Shown here piece by piece: positions 34,029 to 45,289 of a DNA stretch of 64,000 nucleotides. The stretch lies in contig CM042087.1 of the NCBI GenBank assembly GCA_023512835.1, positions 15,284,853 to 15,348,852 of the forward strand, given 5' to 3'. A program made the position numbers and the translations under genes. The stretch is from Taxillus chinensis. Its lineage: Eukaryota; Streptophyta; Magnoliopsida; Santalales; Loranthaceae. A model generated the notes under the pieces. It did no database searches, had not been told where the DNA came from, and worked only from the letters and a program-made list of their open reading frames with translations. How positions within the stretch are numbered: the first letter of the stretch is position 1; the number at the start of each line of letters is the position of its first letter.

Positions 34029-36300
34029 ATGGTGCACACAAGGAGGTCAGGCAAGGACGAGGTGCACTCACCTAGTGCTGATAGCAGTACTGAAGAGGAG
34101 ATACTCTTGGGGCATGCTCTGGATATGCATGCTTTGGAGGAATCAGAGCTGGGTTGGGCTAGAGAGGTGGCTTTGAAGATTCAAAATCTGGGTTTACATA
34201 GGTTAGTCTCTGCTCAATGTGCCATTTCCTACCCTGCCCTGCAAGAATTTTATGCATCTGTCTATGTGAATGAGGAAGAAGATGAATTGATAGGGACTGT
34301 GCAGGGGGTTATGTCCGAATTACCCTTGATGTTATTAGAAATTGCTTTAACATCCCTGCACCCACTGATAGCTTCCCTCATTTAAGCTTAGGAGAATTTG
34401 GTACTGCCTGCAATTATGCTAGAAAATTTGAAAGTAGAAGGTAGTATACTAAGAATGGCTTTGTGGGAAAATTTAGATGCCTAGCATACCTTGTAGGAAA
34501 GTGCTTATTCATTCAGACTAGTGGAAGGGATAGTGTGCCTAAGCCACATCTGGAATTCATGTACAGTATGGATCATATGTTAAATGTGGATTGGGCCACT
34601 ACCATTTTTAAGTGGTGGAAGAAGAATTCAACAAAATAGATTAATGGCAGAATTTTGTGTTTGATATTCCAAAGCCTGCCTATTTTGAATTTTTCTGCCA
34701 TGAATAGCATTCCTTTCCCTCCTCACTGGGTTTTAAGAGTATTGCATACTGAAGGAGGTTTGGGGGTCAGTACAAGAGGTCATTAGGCAACTAGTGTTCC
34801 TCCTCCATCACAGCCATCTAGGCACAACGTTCATGTGGAGAGATCCACTGACTTTGCAAGGGACACGTCTATTCCAATGGATGACAGGAAGCAAACTCTC
34901 TCCAGACTCACTGCCATGTACATGCAGTTTAATGTGCACAAGGAAGATATTTTTAACTTCTTTCAAGGTATAAGTGGGCAGGTAGTGAGTGAAGTGGAAG
35001 TTATAAATTGGGCATTCACCAATGGGCACATCACTAGTGCCCAGTTTGAAGAGTTAATGGCCCTTATCACTCAAGATCAACAAGCCACTTCCAGACCTAG
35101 AACCAGAGCATGGGGAGCCCCTGAAGCTCCTGCTACTGCATCTACTGAAGCGTGGAGACAAAAAACACAAGAGCTCAGGGAGGCAAATGCTAGAACACAA
35201 CGCGAAGTGGAAGCATTAAGGAAGAATAACAAGGAAGTCAAGGGCCTCCTAGGCAAAATTTGGAAGGCCTTGAGAAAAAAGAAAGCATCCAAACACTCTC
35301 CTGTAGTTGAGATATCTAAAGAAGACTCACCTTCAGTCCATGAAGACTCTTATCATGCCCGGGAAGACCCACCACAACCAGAAACTTTAGCCAGGCAAGG
35401 TTATTATCCAACGGAGGTAGAGCCAGAAGCAGGGCATTCACCTTTTCAGCCCTTTATGGATCCTACCTATTCTCAGGCTATTGTGCATATGGTGCTTCCT
35501 GTCTCATGGGGGACATACATTCCTGCTGCACCTCAAGACCTACTTGGAGAGCCTATACACTTAACCATAGATCCAGCCCTATCATCTGCTGAGAGTCAAG
35601 CAGAATTTGAGAACTTCATTAACTCACAGGTGTTAAGGGCTCGCTTTGCAAGGGATATGGACCTCTTCACCTCGTTTGTCCTTCAACGGATCTTAGGTGA
35701 TGAATATCTATACACAGATGAGGTGGACTTATTTTGCAGGACTATGCGTTTTGTAGTGGAGGCTGAGCCTCATAACTACCCACTGTCCTAGTATACCTCT
35801 ATTATGCTGTGCGAGCTTTATGAGCAACCTTTGTCTGAAAGTGTATGGCGCCAGCGTATAAATGGTTAGAATAAAGGGCACCGTCCTTGGCATGGTATAC
35901 ACGAGGTGCTGATCCCTGTTCACATTGATCGTCACTATGTCTTGGTGCGTGTGGATTTGAGTGCAGGGCATGCAGTGCTTTATGATCCAAGCCAAGGCGA
36001 AGGGTTCACCAGAAGAAAGAGACAGCATGTTCGTGGGCTCATAAAAAGAATCAAGGATGCTATGAAAAAAGAAGGATTGTTGCAGGACAAGCTCCCTCTT
36101 ATTCACCTCAACGAAATGCAACTCCCTCAACAGCCTGACCAATTCAGCTGTGGGTTTTTGTTTGCTACTATATGATGGCTATTCTGCAAATGAGGGAAAG
36201 CTGGGAAATACGCAGAGAAACCTCAGCTGATTTTGTTACTCATACACGTCGAATGGTGCCCAATGTTATCTACTACTATAGCTTGCCAACTGAGAGGTAA
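34029..36300 (+). pseudogene. Env-position gene of Athila-type element: plant-transposon domain plus C48/Ulp1-type peptidase
   Basis: It starts at ATG 34029 (MVHTRRSGKDEVHSPS). The N-terminal part has LQEFYASV ... ELIGTVQGV, matching FYETV ... ELVAIVQGV in the copia-linked copy at 60801-62172. The middle has a likely coiled coil (REANARTQREVEALRKNNKE, about 35185-35245). The C-terminal peptidase shows DRHYVLVRVD (His), AVLYDPSQ (Asp), QLPQQPD (Gln) and FSCGFLFA (Cys): all four catalytic positions are present. Stops and frameshifts occur near 34384, 34435, 34640, 34785, 35791, 35870 and 36165. After the last shift the domain continues to TAA at 36300. Role unknown. Confidence 0.72.
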
Positions 36301-37272
36301 GTATTTTCCTACTCCCTATTTCATGCCATGAGGACATAGCATATTGTAAGTGTGGTGTATTAGGGAGTGACTTGAGCCACTTGCTTGTCTTTTATGTTGT
36401 GTGATTGCATGTTTTATTTATGGTGTTTGTTCTTAGATTGTTTGTTAGTCATTTCAAAAAAAAAATGTTCTTAGATTGTTTGTTAGTTATTCCAAAAAAA
36501 AAAAAAAAAAAAAAAAAACAACAAAATAAATAAATAATACATTTTTTTTATTTGCATGATTTTTTGAGTTGTCTGCTTGAGTGATTTGCATGTGGAGACA
36601 TGGATATTAAGTATGCAATTTTGGCCTAAAAATTTTACTTTTTGTGCCACATTAGTATCATGTTATGATAAGGGTGTTAAAGTAGTTAAAATGTGCTCTG
36701 ATTTGGTTTAATCATGTCTTTATCTTTTGAATGATATCACCATGTTTTTGGAGCTAAAGTTTGAATATTAGCTAAGCATAACATCCTAAGATAGACCTTA
36801 GTGACCCTTAAAGTTGAGTGACGAAGAAAATAAAAAGAAAACATGAGAAAAGCTTCTTTTTAGCCCTTGAGTGCCATTTTTGGGCATGGGTAATAGTTTG
36901 CTTACTCTTGTCTGCTTTCAACATTGGTTATTTAATGGTAGGAGTCAAGTAAGCATGTGATTACTTATTAGTGCTCAGTGTTTGGTGTGTAGTTAGGGTG
37001 CAAGGCCTCTAAGTCACTTTGACTGTCTATGCATCCTTTTCTTTATTTTGTGGTGTTGGAAAGTAAAAGAAAGGCTGTGATGCACATTGTGAAAAGGGTA
37101 TGCATTAGAAAAATCCAGCCTTCTTATGTGTTTGTAAGTATTGTTATTTCATTATAGCAAGAAAAAAAAAGGCAAAAAGAAAAAGTGAGCATGAATAAAA
37201 AAAAGAGTGAATAATCCATCAAGGGAGAGCATAAAATGCAACCTTGTAAGGTTAGTACTTAAAAGAAGTGTG

Positions 37273-37304
<32 letters not shown>

Positions 37305-37999
37305 GAGAGATTCAAAATAAAAGTCACAATGGCTTGATGTTTATATGAGTAATTAGTTAGTTTTGTAGCCACAATGGCTGAGTTTTGCTTGCTTTGAGAG
37401 TGTTGAGCTCAATTCTTAGGCTCAAGGTGTGTTTTATCAGTTATTAGAGTAGAGTGTGAGTTTATCGAGATTTGAATAGCGTGTGAGTTTCAAATAAAGT
37501 AGAATAGAGAGTATGTTTTCTTTGATGAGCACAATAGGGAACTCTTATGATTGCTTGGAAAGTACTTAATCAATAGCTGATGGCAAATATAGTGAGGAGT
37601 TTACCAATCCTTTGTTAATTGTTAGGTACTGTCATTGGGCTTGAGATTGAGAGAAAAGAGAATTTATATTTGAGTGAGGCAGCTTTATCCTTGGTGAGAA
37701 CTTAAAGGGAAACTAGGTGCTATTTTATCATGGAATACTTGTTGATATCTGAATTTTCAGTGCTGAAATTGCATGGTTGTTGGACTTAGGAATATGGATA
37801 TGAATGAACTAAGCTACGACTCATTTTGGTTGCTTAAATTCCCATTTCATCATGATAGAGTGCATGCTTAAGAAACCATGATTCTCCTTGATTGTTATTT
37901 TATTTTTCTTCCAGTTTGATTGAGTGTTTATTTTATTTCTGTATGCTTGTATTTTTTTTGTTTGCTTGAGGACAAGCAATAGTTCAAGTGTGGTGTATT
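36301..37999 (+). other. Athila-type 3' UTR with polypurine region
   Basis: No gene. It holds AT-rich sequence, an A-run (36495-36518), AAAAG repeats (37270-37310) and TTGAG-rich text. It ends with TTTGCTTGAGGACAAGCAAT and AAGTGTGGTGTATTT directly before the LTR, a degenerate form of the AAGTGTGGGGG primer tract used by Athila/Tat elements. Confidence 0.7.
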
Positions 38000-39437
38000 T
38001 GATCACGTGCATTTATGTCGTTATTCTATTGTCTATTTAGGGGTGTTTAAGAGCATGATTAGAGCCTTATTATATCATATTTCATTTATATTTGCTCTAA
38101 CCCCTAGGAAGATGCTATTTGTATATACATGCGCTTTTAGGCTGTTTTGTCAGATTTTGGAGATTAATTTTGAGCAAGTAGATGGCCTCAAATTAATTGG
38201 TGTGTAGAACTAAAGTTTCTCAGAATGATGTCCTCTACCTTCCACAGAAGTTTCAGAGCCAAAGGCCTTGAACGCCAACTGGACCAATTGGCGTGCAAGC
38301 ATACTACTGCATACCAGCCTTCTACATGATGCAAGGAAGCTTGGGGAAGAATTTCACCTAATTTGGAGCTGCACGCCAATTGGGAATATGACGTTCAAAT
38401 TGACGTGCAGCCATATTTTTGCACCGATTCAGTCGTTTTGTTATGCAGATCATTCTTTCCTAAAGGACCCTGTTCATATTGTGCTTAGATTGAGAGATTT
38501 TAATGTTGGAAGTGTCACTTATAAAAACTACGTCATTTTGATAAGTTGTGACAGATGGGCTAGGGCACACTTTATAATACAGCATTCAGGCCCATCCAAC
38601 AGATATATAAGGAGGTCTACACGTCCTTGGAAGAGAGGCTTCACAACACGTTGGAGGGCTTCATAACACGTTAGAGGCTTCACAACACATTAGAGGCTTC
38701 ACGTTTTTGGAGATTTTTGCAGGGTTTCACGTTTTTGAAGGAAACCTAGGGAGCAGCCGTGATTTTGGAAACTTGGATTGAAGCTCTGTTGCGTGGGTGA
38801 TTAGAAGAAGATGTTGAGTTTTTCCTGTTAGTGTTTGCTTGTAATCATACGTGAGTAGTCTTTTAATCTAGGGGAGCAATGTAGCCCCCTTGTTGCTGTG
38901 CTGAATTTATGGATATTGGGTTTGGATGATTGAGTTTTACGTGTTTTATGAATCTGTTCTTATTCTTCTATCTCGAGGAAGTATACACCTAGGATTCTTA
39001 GCCCTAGTCTGGGGCAGATTGAGATTCATAACTTATTTGTAATTGGTGTGATCGTTATCCTTTTACAAGTATGATTTATTGGCTTTGCATGTTTATGTTT
39101 TGATGACCATTCAAGAAATTGTGACGCTAGATGCCTTAATCCTTGATTTAAAACTCCAACGTTTTCTAGTTGTTTCCATTACAATTCAAATTTCAGTATA
39201 TATAATTTAAGTCTTTGAAGAGAACACAATTTATTTGCCAAGACTTTATTTGAAGCAAGAATAATTTGGTGGTTTGAGTTTAAAAGCTAAATAACCTGGT
39301 AATCTCTGTGGGATCGACCCCTTTCTTACTGCTGTTCTATTTAGCATTAACTAAGAGAATTAATAATTTTTGGAGAAGGGATTTAAAAGACATTAGTTTA
39401 ACTCTTTTAGGGTGACGCTATAAATCCACGTTCGTCA
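38000..39437 (+). mobile_element. 3' LTR of the Athila-type element
   Basis: It starts TGATCACGTGCATTTATGTCG and ends CCACGTTCGTCA; both ends match the solo LTR at 6065-7568. Inside are paired ACGCCAA/TTGGCGT arms (38272-38300), a palindrome (38521-38542), TATATAAGG (38604-38612), the block AGGGGAGCAATGTAGCCCCC (38870-38889), CCCTAGTCTGGGG (39003-39015) and near the end CTCTGTGGGATCGACCCCTT, typical of Athila/Tat LTRs. Confidence 0.92.
38521..38612 (+). promoter_or_regulatory. Palindrome plus TATA box in Athila-type LTR
   Basis: The palindrome is at 38521-38542 (left arm ATAAAAAC, right arm ATTTTGAT, TACGTC core). TATATAAGG is at 38604-38612, about 60 bp downstream. Confidence 0.7.
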
Positions 39438-39654
39438 GGTTCATGATTTGGTGTATTTGTATTTGTATTTGTAGACTGGTATTTATATTTATATTGAGAT
39501 GTGTTTTGAGATTGCAATGTGTTTAAGATGTCCTGTTATGTTGTGTGATCCATTTGGGTATTGTGCCTTGCCATTTTGCAAATGGGTAGCATATGTTTGT
39601 TATTCCTTGCATGTTGTTTCTTTTCGAGGACAAAAAGTCTTAAGGGGTAGAGAA
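39438..39654 (+). other. Tekay G2 3' UTR and polypurine tract
   Basis: G2 sequence resumes with TTCATGATTTGGTGTATTTG, the same words as the G1 3' UTR (18940-18985). The hairpin TTTTCGAGGACAAAAAGTCTT and the tract AAGGGGTAGAGAA (39642-39654) precede the LTR. The tract has one T where G1 has G. Confidence 0.8.
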
Positions 39655-40419
39655 TGTAATGACCCGTGTTTTGGAGTGTGAGGAGTTAGTCACAGTTTTG
39701 CCGTTTGAATGAGTTTTTGGGAGACTTCTTCCCACACACTTTAGGTAAAACACCTTGTATGTTAATAGGCAAGTTTGGGGTAAGAGATAAGCCCAAGAGG
39801 CAACCTTTTGGAAGTGCATGTGACAATGCATGTGATATGGGGATGTCACATGCAAGGAGATTTTTGTATGCCTGCCTTCTACATGATGCAAGGAAGCTTG
39901 GGGTAGAATTTCACAGCATTTGGAGCTGCACGTCATATGGGGATATGACGTGCATTATGGCGTGCAGCCATATTTTTGCACCATCACCTTGGTTTTGTTG
40001 TTCTAGTAATCTTTTCCCAAAGGACTATGTTTGAATTATGGATATTTTGGCATGTATGGATGCAGGAAGGTTGTGGTGTGTGATCAAAACTACGTCGTTT
40101 TGATGCTGCGGTTCACTTAATCAAAACTACGTCATTTTGATATTGAGGTGTCTATATAAAGAGGTGGAGGTCTCCTTGTTTTAGGTTTAGGGTTTTCCAT
40201 TAGCCATCGTAACCGTTGAGAGAGAGAGAGAGTTAGAGAGAGAGAGAGAGAGAGGGAAGGAGAGCTTTTGATCTTGCTGTGGTGATTCGCGGGAGTGGAG
40301 GGCGTTTGGCATGGAGGCTAGAACGTGAAGGATCCTTGAGGTAGGGGTTCTGTCTCTTCTAGTACCCATTCCGGGGTTAGACCCTGTGGTGGATAATCTA
40401 TCAAGTATTATCGTTGTTG

Positions 40420-40455
<36 letters not shown>

Positions 40456-41044
40456 AATTCATATAGGTGTGATTTCCTATATGAATATTGGCCTTCAATG
40501 ACATATTTGATGTGATCTCCTATGTGGATGTTTGTTATCCTGTGCAAGTATGCCTGCATGATAGGTGTTCGATTTTATGCCTGTGTGGCTGCGTTTGTAA
40601 GCCTATGAATGTGTGCACGTTATATGTTTGATAAAATGCCTGTGAGGCTATGCCTATTATGTGTTTGATTTTATGCCTGTGTGGCAGAAATATATGTTAT
40701 GTGTTTGATTGTATGATTGTTAGCCTAAGAGGCTGTGGAAACTATTTGCCTGAGAGGCGGTTAAACTTTTGCCCAAGAGGCGGTTAAATATTTGCCCGAG
40801 AGGCGGTTAAATTGTTAGCCTGGAAGGCTGTGAAATTGGTAGCCTGTGAGGCTAGGGCTGTGGTCGCGCCCATTTGAGTCGTGTGCTTTACTTGTATTTA
40901 CTACTGCCATGACACTGCACTAGTATGAGTTCTCATGTAGTGGTTAGGTACATGGGATGGGTTGGGGAGACTTGATCCCTACTGAGCTGTGGTTGCTCAC
41001 CCCTCCTATTATGTTCTGTTTTTCTCAGGGACCTATAGGCGTTA
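39655..41044 (+). mobile_element. 3' LTR of Tekay G2, truncated
   Basis: It starts TGTAATGACCCG and follows the 5' LTR closely up to CCTATAGGCGTTA, where it is cut by the next LTR at 41045; about 330 bp of the LTR end are missing here. It contains two palindromes, TATATAAAG, a GA run (40218-40254), an AT run (40427-40452) and GCCTGAGAGGC-type repeats (40728-40850). Confidence 0.92.
40083..40158 (+). promoter_or_regulatory. Two palindromes plus TATA box in G2 3' LTR
   Basis: Copies are at 40083-40104 and 40120-40141, 37 bp apart, followed by TATATAAAG at 40153-40161. Cores are TACGTC, whereas the 5' LTR of the same element has TATGTC, showing C-to-T change in the 5' copy. Confidence 0.75.
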
Positions 41045-42836
41045 TGTCACGCCTCCGAATTCCAGGGAACCCAGAACCGGGTACATGACTTCCCCTTGCC
41101 CGCACCCGATAGGTTAAGGGGTTGGTGACTAGCACCAATGGAGACTACACCGCGGGTGCTGTCTCAAATATGCAACCCTGTACAGTCATACATCAGGGGT
41201 AATCCTGTACTTTCCCATATAATACAATGAGTCAAACAGTCATACAGACATCACATCATACAGTATGCAAATACAACTATCCACAGACCCATGTCCGGGA
41301 TATCATATAAAACAATACAGAATATAACTGTATCATACATCATAGTAGTGGGCATCCTCCTGGAAGAAAGTCCTCCACTAGTTTCGGGTCACACCTAAAA
41401 AGGGTAAACAACAAGTAGGGGTGAGCGACAAGCTCAGTAGGTGATCCCAAGACTCCACATCATGCAACACATATATGTCTATACTATATGCTCAGTGTAC
41501 TCGTGCACCGTGTAGTGTGCACAATCATAAGGACTCAGCCTGCAAACAAACATCAGGACTCAGCCTGCCCACACAGGACAACTTGTCCACGATCCTCCAT
41601 GGGATCCCAGCTCAGGGCACTCAGCCCTAGCTCCACGAGCTCAACAGCTCAACTCAGGCCTTAGCCTGTCCACGCGCAATATGCCCGGCCACAGTCGCCA
41701 CACAGGCCTGCCATCGGTGCATATGCCTGCCACGTCAACCACATAGCACCATCAGTGCATCACGGTGAGAACCCAAACAAGTCACGGAGTCCATGCCCCA
41801 ATACCTCACACCAACATACTAACATTAGTATGGCATGTCATTCTCAACATTTCCTTTAAAACTGTAGCCCGTATTCACAAGTAAATCCTCAATCCTTGAT
41901 TTATGAAGGAAGTACCCATAGTAGCTATTTTCTTGAAATCAAAAGTCCCGGCATTGGGTTCCCATATCATAACTAAGATAATCTGATTTTTGGGGATTTT
42001 TCTGAGATGTCTAACCCCACTTTCCAAAAATTCACCACTACGAACTTTTGGGTTTTTCCGAGATTTTAGACTAAATCCCAATTTTCACATTTTGAAATAG
42101 TAGGAATTAATTTTTCTAGTATTTTTCTTTGAATCCAAATGGGGGGTATTTCGTTATTTAGATTGTAACTTAAATACTTAAATGTGTAGATGGGTAGAGG
42201 TTGCAATGTAAATAGGTCTAGTCCAGTGCTGTACAGTGTCCAGTTACACTGCAGGAGCTGCGACTCATAGCTCAGAACCTGCAACTCGTAGCTACGGAAT
42301 GCGGAGCTGCAGCCCGCCTCGAAGACTCGAAGCGAGGCTACGACCTTCGACCTACGAGGCTACGAACTTCGACCCTTCAACTACGAACTATGGTTCTACG
42401 AACTACGAGTCTACGAACTTCGAACTACGAGGCTACGAGGCTACGAACTACGAACCTTCAAACTACGACCCTACGACCTTGGATCTTCGACCCTTCGACC
42501 CAGAACTTCGGATTTTCGTCAGTTCAATCCAGTAACGCGCCCAGGGTACTGTTCATCATCGTTTTTGCCTGTTCTTCGTCTGGAATCAACCCAGCAACCC
42601 CCAGACATGCACAAACACGCATTCTACGCAACAGACTGCGATATTTACCTTAAAATGCGTCCAAAATGCCTCTAAATCGCGCAGAAACAATAGAAACACA
42701 TATAAAATTCCAGATTTCCAGAAATCTAGATCTAAACCTAGAATTTCATGGTTGACTTATCAACCTTCATGAAAAACACAAATAATCAACCCCAAAATCA
42801 CAGAAACATATATCCACAATAATATAAAATAGTTCT
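41045..42836 (-). mobile_element. LTR fragment inserted in G2 3' LTR
   Basis: No gene. On the + strand it starts TGTCACGCCTCCGAATTCC, the reverse of a Tekay-style LTR end, and matches 22557-23972 in reverse complement in several blocks. Positions 42250-42500 are rich in CTACGA and TTCGAC words. It is cut at 42837 by the Tat/Ogre LTR. The piece at 59580-59810, ending GAGTCCTTACA, could be its other end. Confidence 0.65.
42250..42500 (-). repeat. CTACGA/TTCGAC short-word array
   Basis: Many irregular copies of GAACTACGA, GGCTACGA and CTTCGACC are present; in reverse they are TCGTAGTTC and GGTCGAAG, the same word set as in the copia LTR array (8795-9780). Confidence 0.75.
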
Positions 42837-45093
42837 TGTCATCACTGGTTTTCGTCTGGGCTCTTTTGGGGTGAGCTCAAACTAAACCAATGGTGAGAAA
42901 ATTTAGAGTCGCCACCAACTGTTTTTGGGGTACAGTCGGATACCCTCTACTTTGAGTAGTTTTAAGTGTATGGTCTGCGTTATCAGAGATGGGTTCGGGA
43001 GTTGGTTACGTGTAGGGAAGGATTAGCACCCCTACAGCGCCCTTTCAGTATCTAATTTAGGAGGAGGAGGTTTTATTTTATTTATACTGCCATGACTGGG
43101 CTAGTTAAAAAGTTTGTGATTTTTATTTGGCTAAGTTATTTATTAAAGTCAAGGTTAAAATGAATTTATCCTAAATTTCTAAAGGGAATCCTAAAGGTTT
43201 TGGATTTTTGAAGGGGATAATGAGATCCTATGGATTGGTTTGTTTTTTTGGTTTTGCTCTTGAAAATTGAAAATCCTAAAAAATATTTGTTTATTTTTCC
43301 CCCTTTTTTGGTTTGGGTTAGAACATGTATTTTGTGTTTGCTTTTCTATATTTTTTTGTTGTTTTTTTGTTGTTTTTTTTTTGTTTTTTTTTTGTTTTTT
43401 GTTGGAAGACATTTGAAAAACATTTTATGAGAACATTTTCAAAACATGTTGTTGAAGAGATTTTTTTTAAAAAAACATTTTATTAAAAAAACGTTTTGTT
43501 TTTTTTGTTTGTTTTGTTTTGTTTTGTTTTTTTTGTTGTTTGTTTGTTTTTTTTTTGGTTGTTTTTTTTGTTTGTGGTTTTTTGTTTGTTGTTTTTTTTG
43601 TTTTAGAAATTGAAGTACCAACTTACGTTTTCTTCCTCTCTTTTTTTTTGTTTTGTGAACCCAAAATCTTAAAGCCAATTTAGGAACATATGCATAAAAA
43701 TAAAAACATGGAGTGTGTGATTATGGCATCCACAAAAAAAGAAAATCACTCTTTTTTTTTTTTTTTTTTTTTCATGTTCTCCCTCTGCTCTCTCCTTTTT
43801 CTTTTTTTGTTTTCCTTTTTTTTTACTATACTTTACATATTACAACATACACATAGGAAGAAATGCAGGAAAATACAATGAAAAAGGTTGAAAAGCAATT
43901 ACATCAAATATAGATAAGCTAAAAAACGAAAATTAGAAAAATGCTAAAACAAAAATTACACCAAATATAGATAAACTGAAAAAAGTATTGAAAAGATAAG
44001 GGCTGAACCGACTTTGAAGCTTGCAACACCAATCTTCTGTTTGAACTCCTATCGGCGCTGATAATCACTTGCTTAGAACCAACAAAATCTGACAGGGAGG
44101 TTTGCGAGGGGGATTTCTTGGTATTTGAAAAGTGGAGTGATGTATTTTCTGGGTTTGAGTTTTTTGATGACTAGAAATAAGGAGGGTAGGCGTGAGAAAT
44201 AGGGGATTGGAAAGGGATTAGTGTCTGTTATGTTTTTTCCTTGCTGAACACGCAGAAAAAAAAGTGCTGAAGTTGGGGCCGTTTTTTGTGTTTTTCCTTG
44301 CTAAAAAAAAAGCTGGCGTGAGAGGAGGGAAAGAGGATGAAGGGGTGATGTTGATTGTAGAAAACTGGGCGTTTAATCTGAGAAGATGAGGCTGGGGCGT
44401 TTCTCTCCTTTCTTTCTTCTTCAATGATCTCTCTCTTCTTTTTTCTCAATGATCTCTCTTTTTTTTTTCTTTCTTTTGCTGTTTTTCTGCACTGGAATGA
44501 TGGAGGGTTCCCTCTTGCTCTTTTTTGATGGCTCTCTTTAACGAAAACTCAACCTCTCTCTTTTTTTTTTCTTTTTTTTTTAATTTTTTTAAAAAAAATT
44601 TTTAAATTTTTTTTAATTACCTTTTTACCCCCACCAAAAATGCAAAAATGGATAACCTTCCAGGAATTGTTTGGGGAGATCCGTATTCGCCTACATAGGC
44701 ATTTTGAAGAGTTTCGCATGATCACTTTGCGGGTAGTTTGACCAGGGGCATTGACCGTCTTTTGGCAAGTTTGACTTTTTCCAACGAAAGTTGTTTTGGC
44801 CATAACTTCTTCATTTTAAGTCCGATTTGAGCTCGGTCAAGTGCGTTGGTCTCCAATTTTCATCCTCCATCACCTGGTGTTGTTCTTGGGGCGCTTCAAA
44901 GACTTATAGCAGAAGTCATTAATTTTGAACTCCCCCATCTGTGTCGATTGTATCCATCTCGTGCAGATTGGGGTAGACCATTCCTTGGAAGTATGGGATC
45001 ATTGTGGACCTGTTCAACAAGGTATATGGCATAGGCAGAAAGGTATATCAAATGGGGTTAGTATGTCCAACCCGGACAAAATAGGGTCCTACA
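42837..45093 (-). mobile_element. 3' LTR of Tat/Ogre element B
   Basis: On the + strand it runs from TGTCATCACTGG to GGGTCCTACA, next to the reversed polypurine tract. The interior 43360-43630 is almost only G and T on the + strand, and 44410-44620 is T-rich. TGGCGACTCT (as AGAGTCGCCA, 42905-42914) equals the first 10 nt of the element's primer site. The outer end is mutated (CCTACA for CCAACA). Confidence 0.88.
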
Positions 45094-45108
45094 GCTGCCC
45101 CTCTTTGT
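45094..45108 (-). other. Polypurine tract of Tat/Ogre element B
   Basis: GCTGCCCCTCTTTGT on the + strand is AAAGAGGGGCAGC on the minus strand, directly before the LTR, identical to the tract at 536-548. Confidence 0.8.
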
Positions 45109-45289
45109 GCACTGTTTGTATACAAACAGCGTACAAATATAAAAGGGAGTCATTTTGGACGGGTTGGAGCACTTACCTGACTTACCTAGAGGAAGAAGTG
45201 CGATGGTTGGGCTTGTCCCCGAGAGGGAAAAGGGGCTTCACAGGCCGGTGTGCTTGGATAATACCTTGATGAGGCATCTAAGGCCGCTT

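Larger units (their letters stand above)
33233..39437 (+). mobile_element. 3' half of an Athila-type Ty3 element carrying a Ulp1-type gene
   Basis: The left end begins AGCGCTGGTTAGGAGGCAAC; GGGAGGCAACCC-type sequence just after pol is a hallmark of Athila and related elements. Then come a non-coding stretch, a transposon-domain plus C48-peptidase pseudogene (34029-36300), a 3' UTR with the lineage-typical GAGGACAAGCAATAGTTCAA, and a 3' LTR (38000-39437). It replaces about 1.1 kb of G2 integrase. The left junction is not an LTR end, so it came by deletion or illegitimate recombination after insertion. Confidence 0.8.
24989..41044 (+). mobile_element. Tekay element G2 with two nested insertions
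   Basis: The order on the + strand is 5' LTR, initiator-Met primer site, gag, protease, RT, RNase H, partial integrase, 3' UTR, and a 3' LTR truncated at 41044. It is interrupted by a solo LTR in gag (28045-30356) and by half of an Athila-type element (33233-39437) that replaced most of the integrase. Without the inserts the element is about 7.5 kb. Confidence 0.88.

Noticed and set aside
33233..39437. Mutator-like transposon carrying a Ulp1 gene (as in Kaonashi-type MULEs)
   Set aside because: No long terminal inverted repeats or transposase were seen, while the post-pol signature, polypurine region and LTR of an Athila-type element frame the gene.
43690..43881. Short hydrophobic Phe-rich protein
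   Set aside because: It is a translation of T-runs in a Tat/Ogre LTR.
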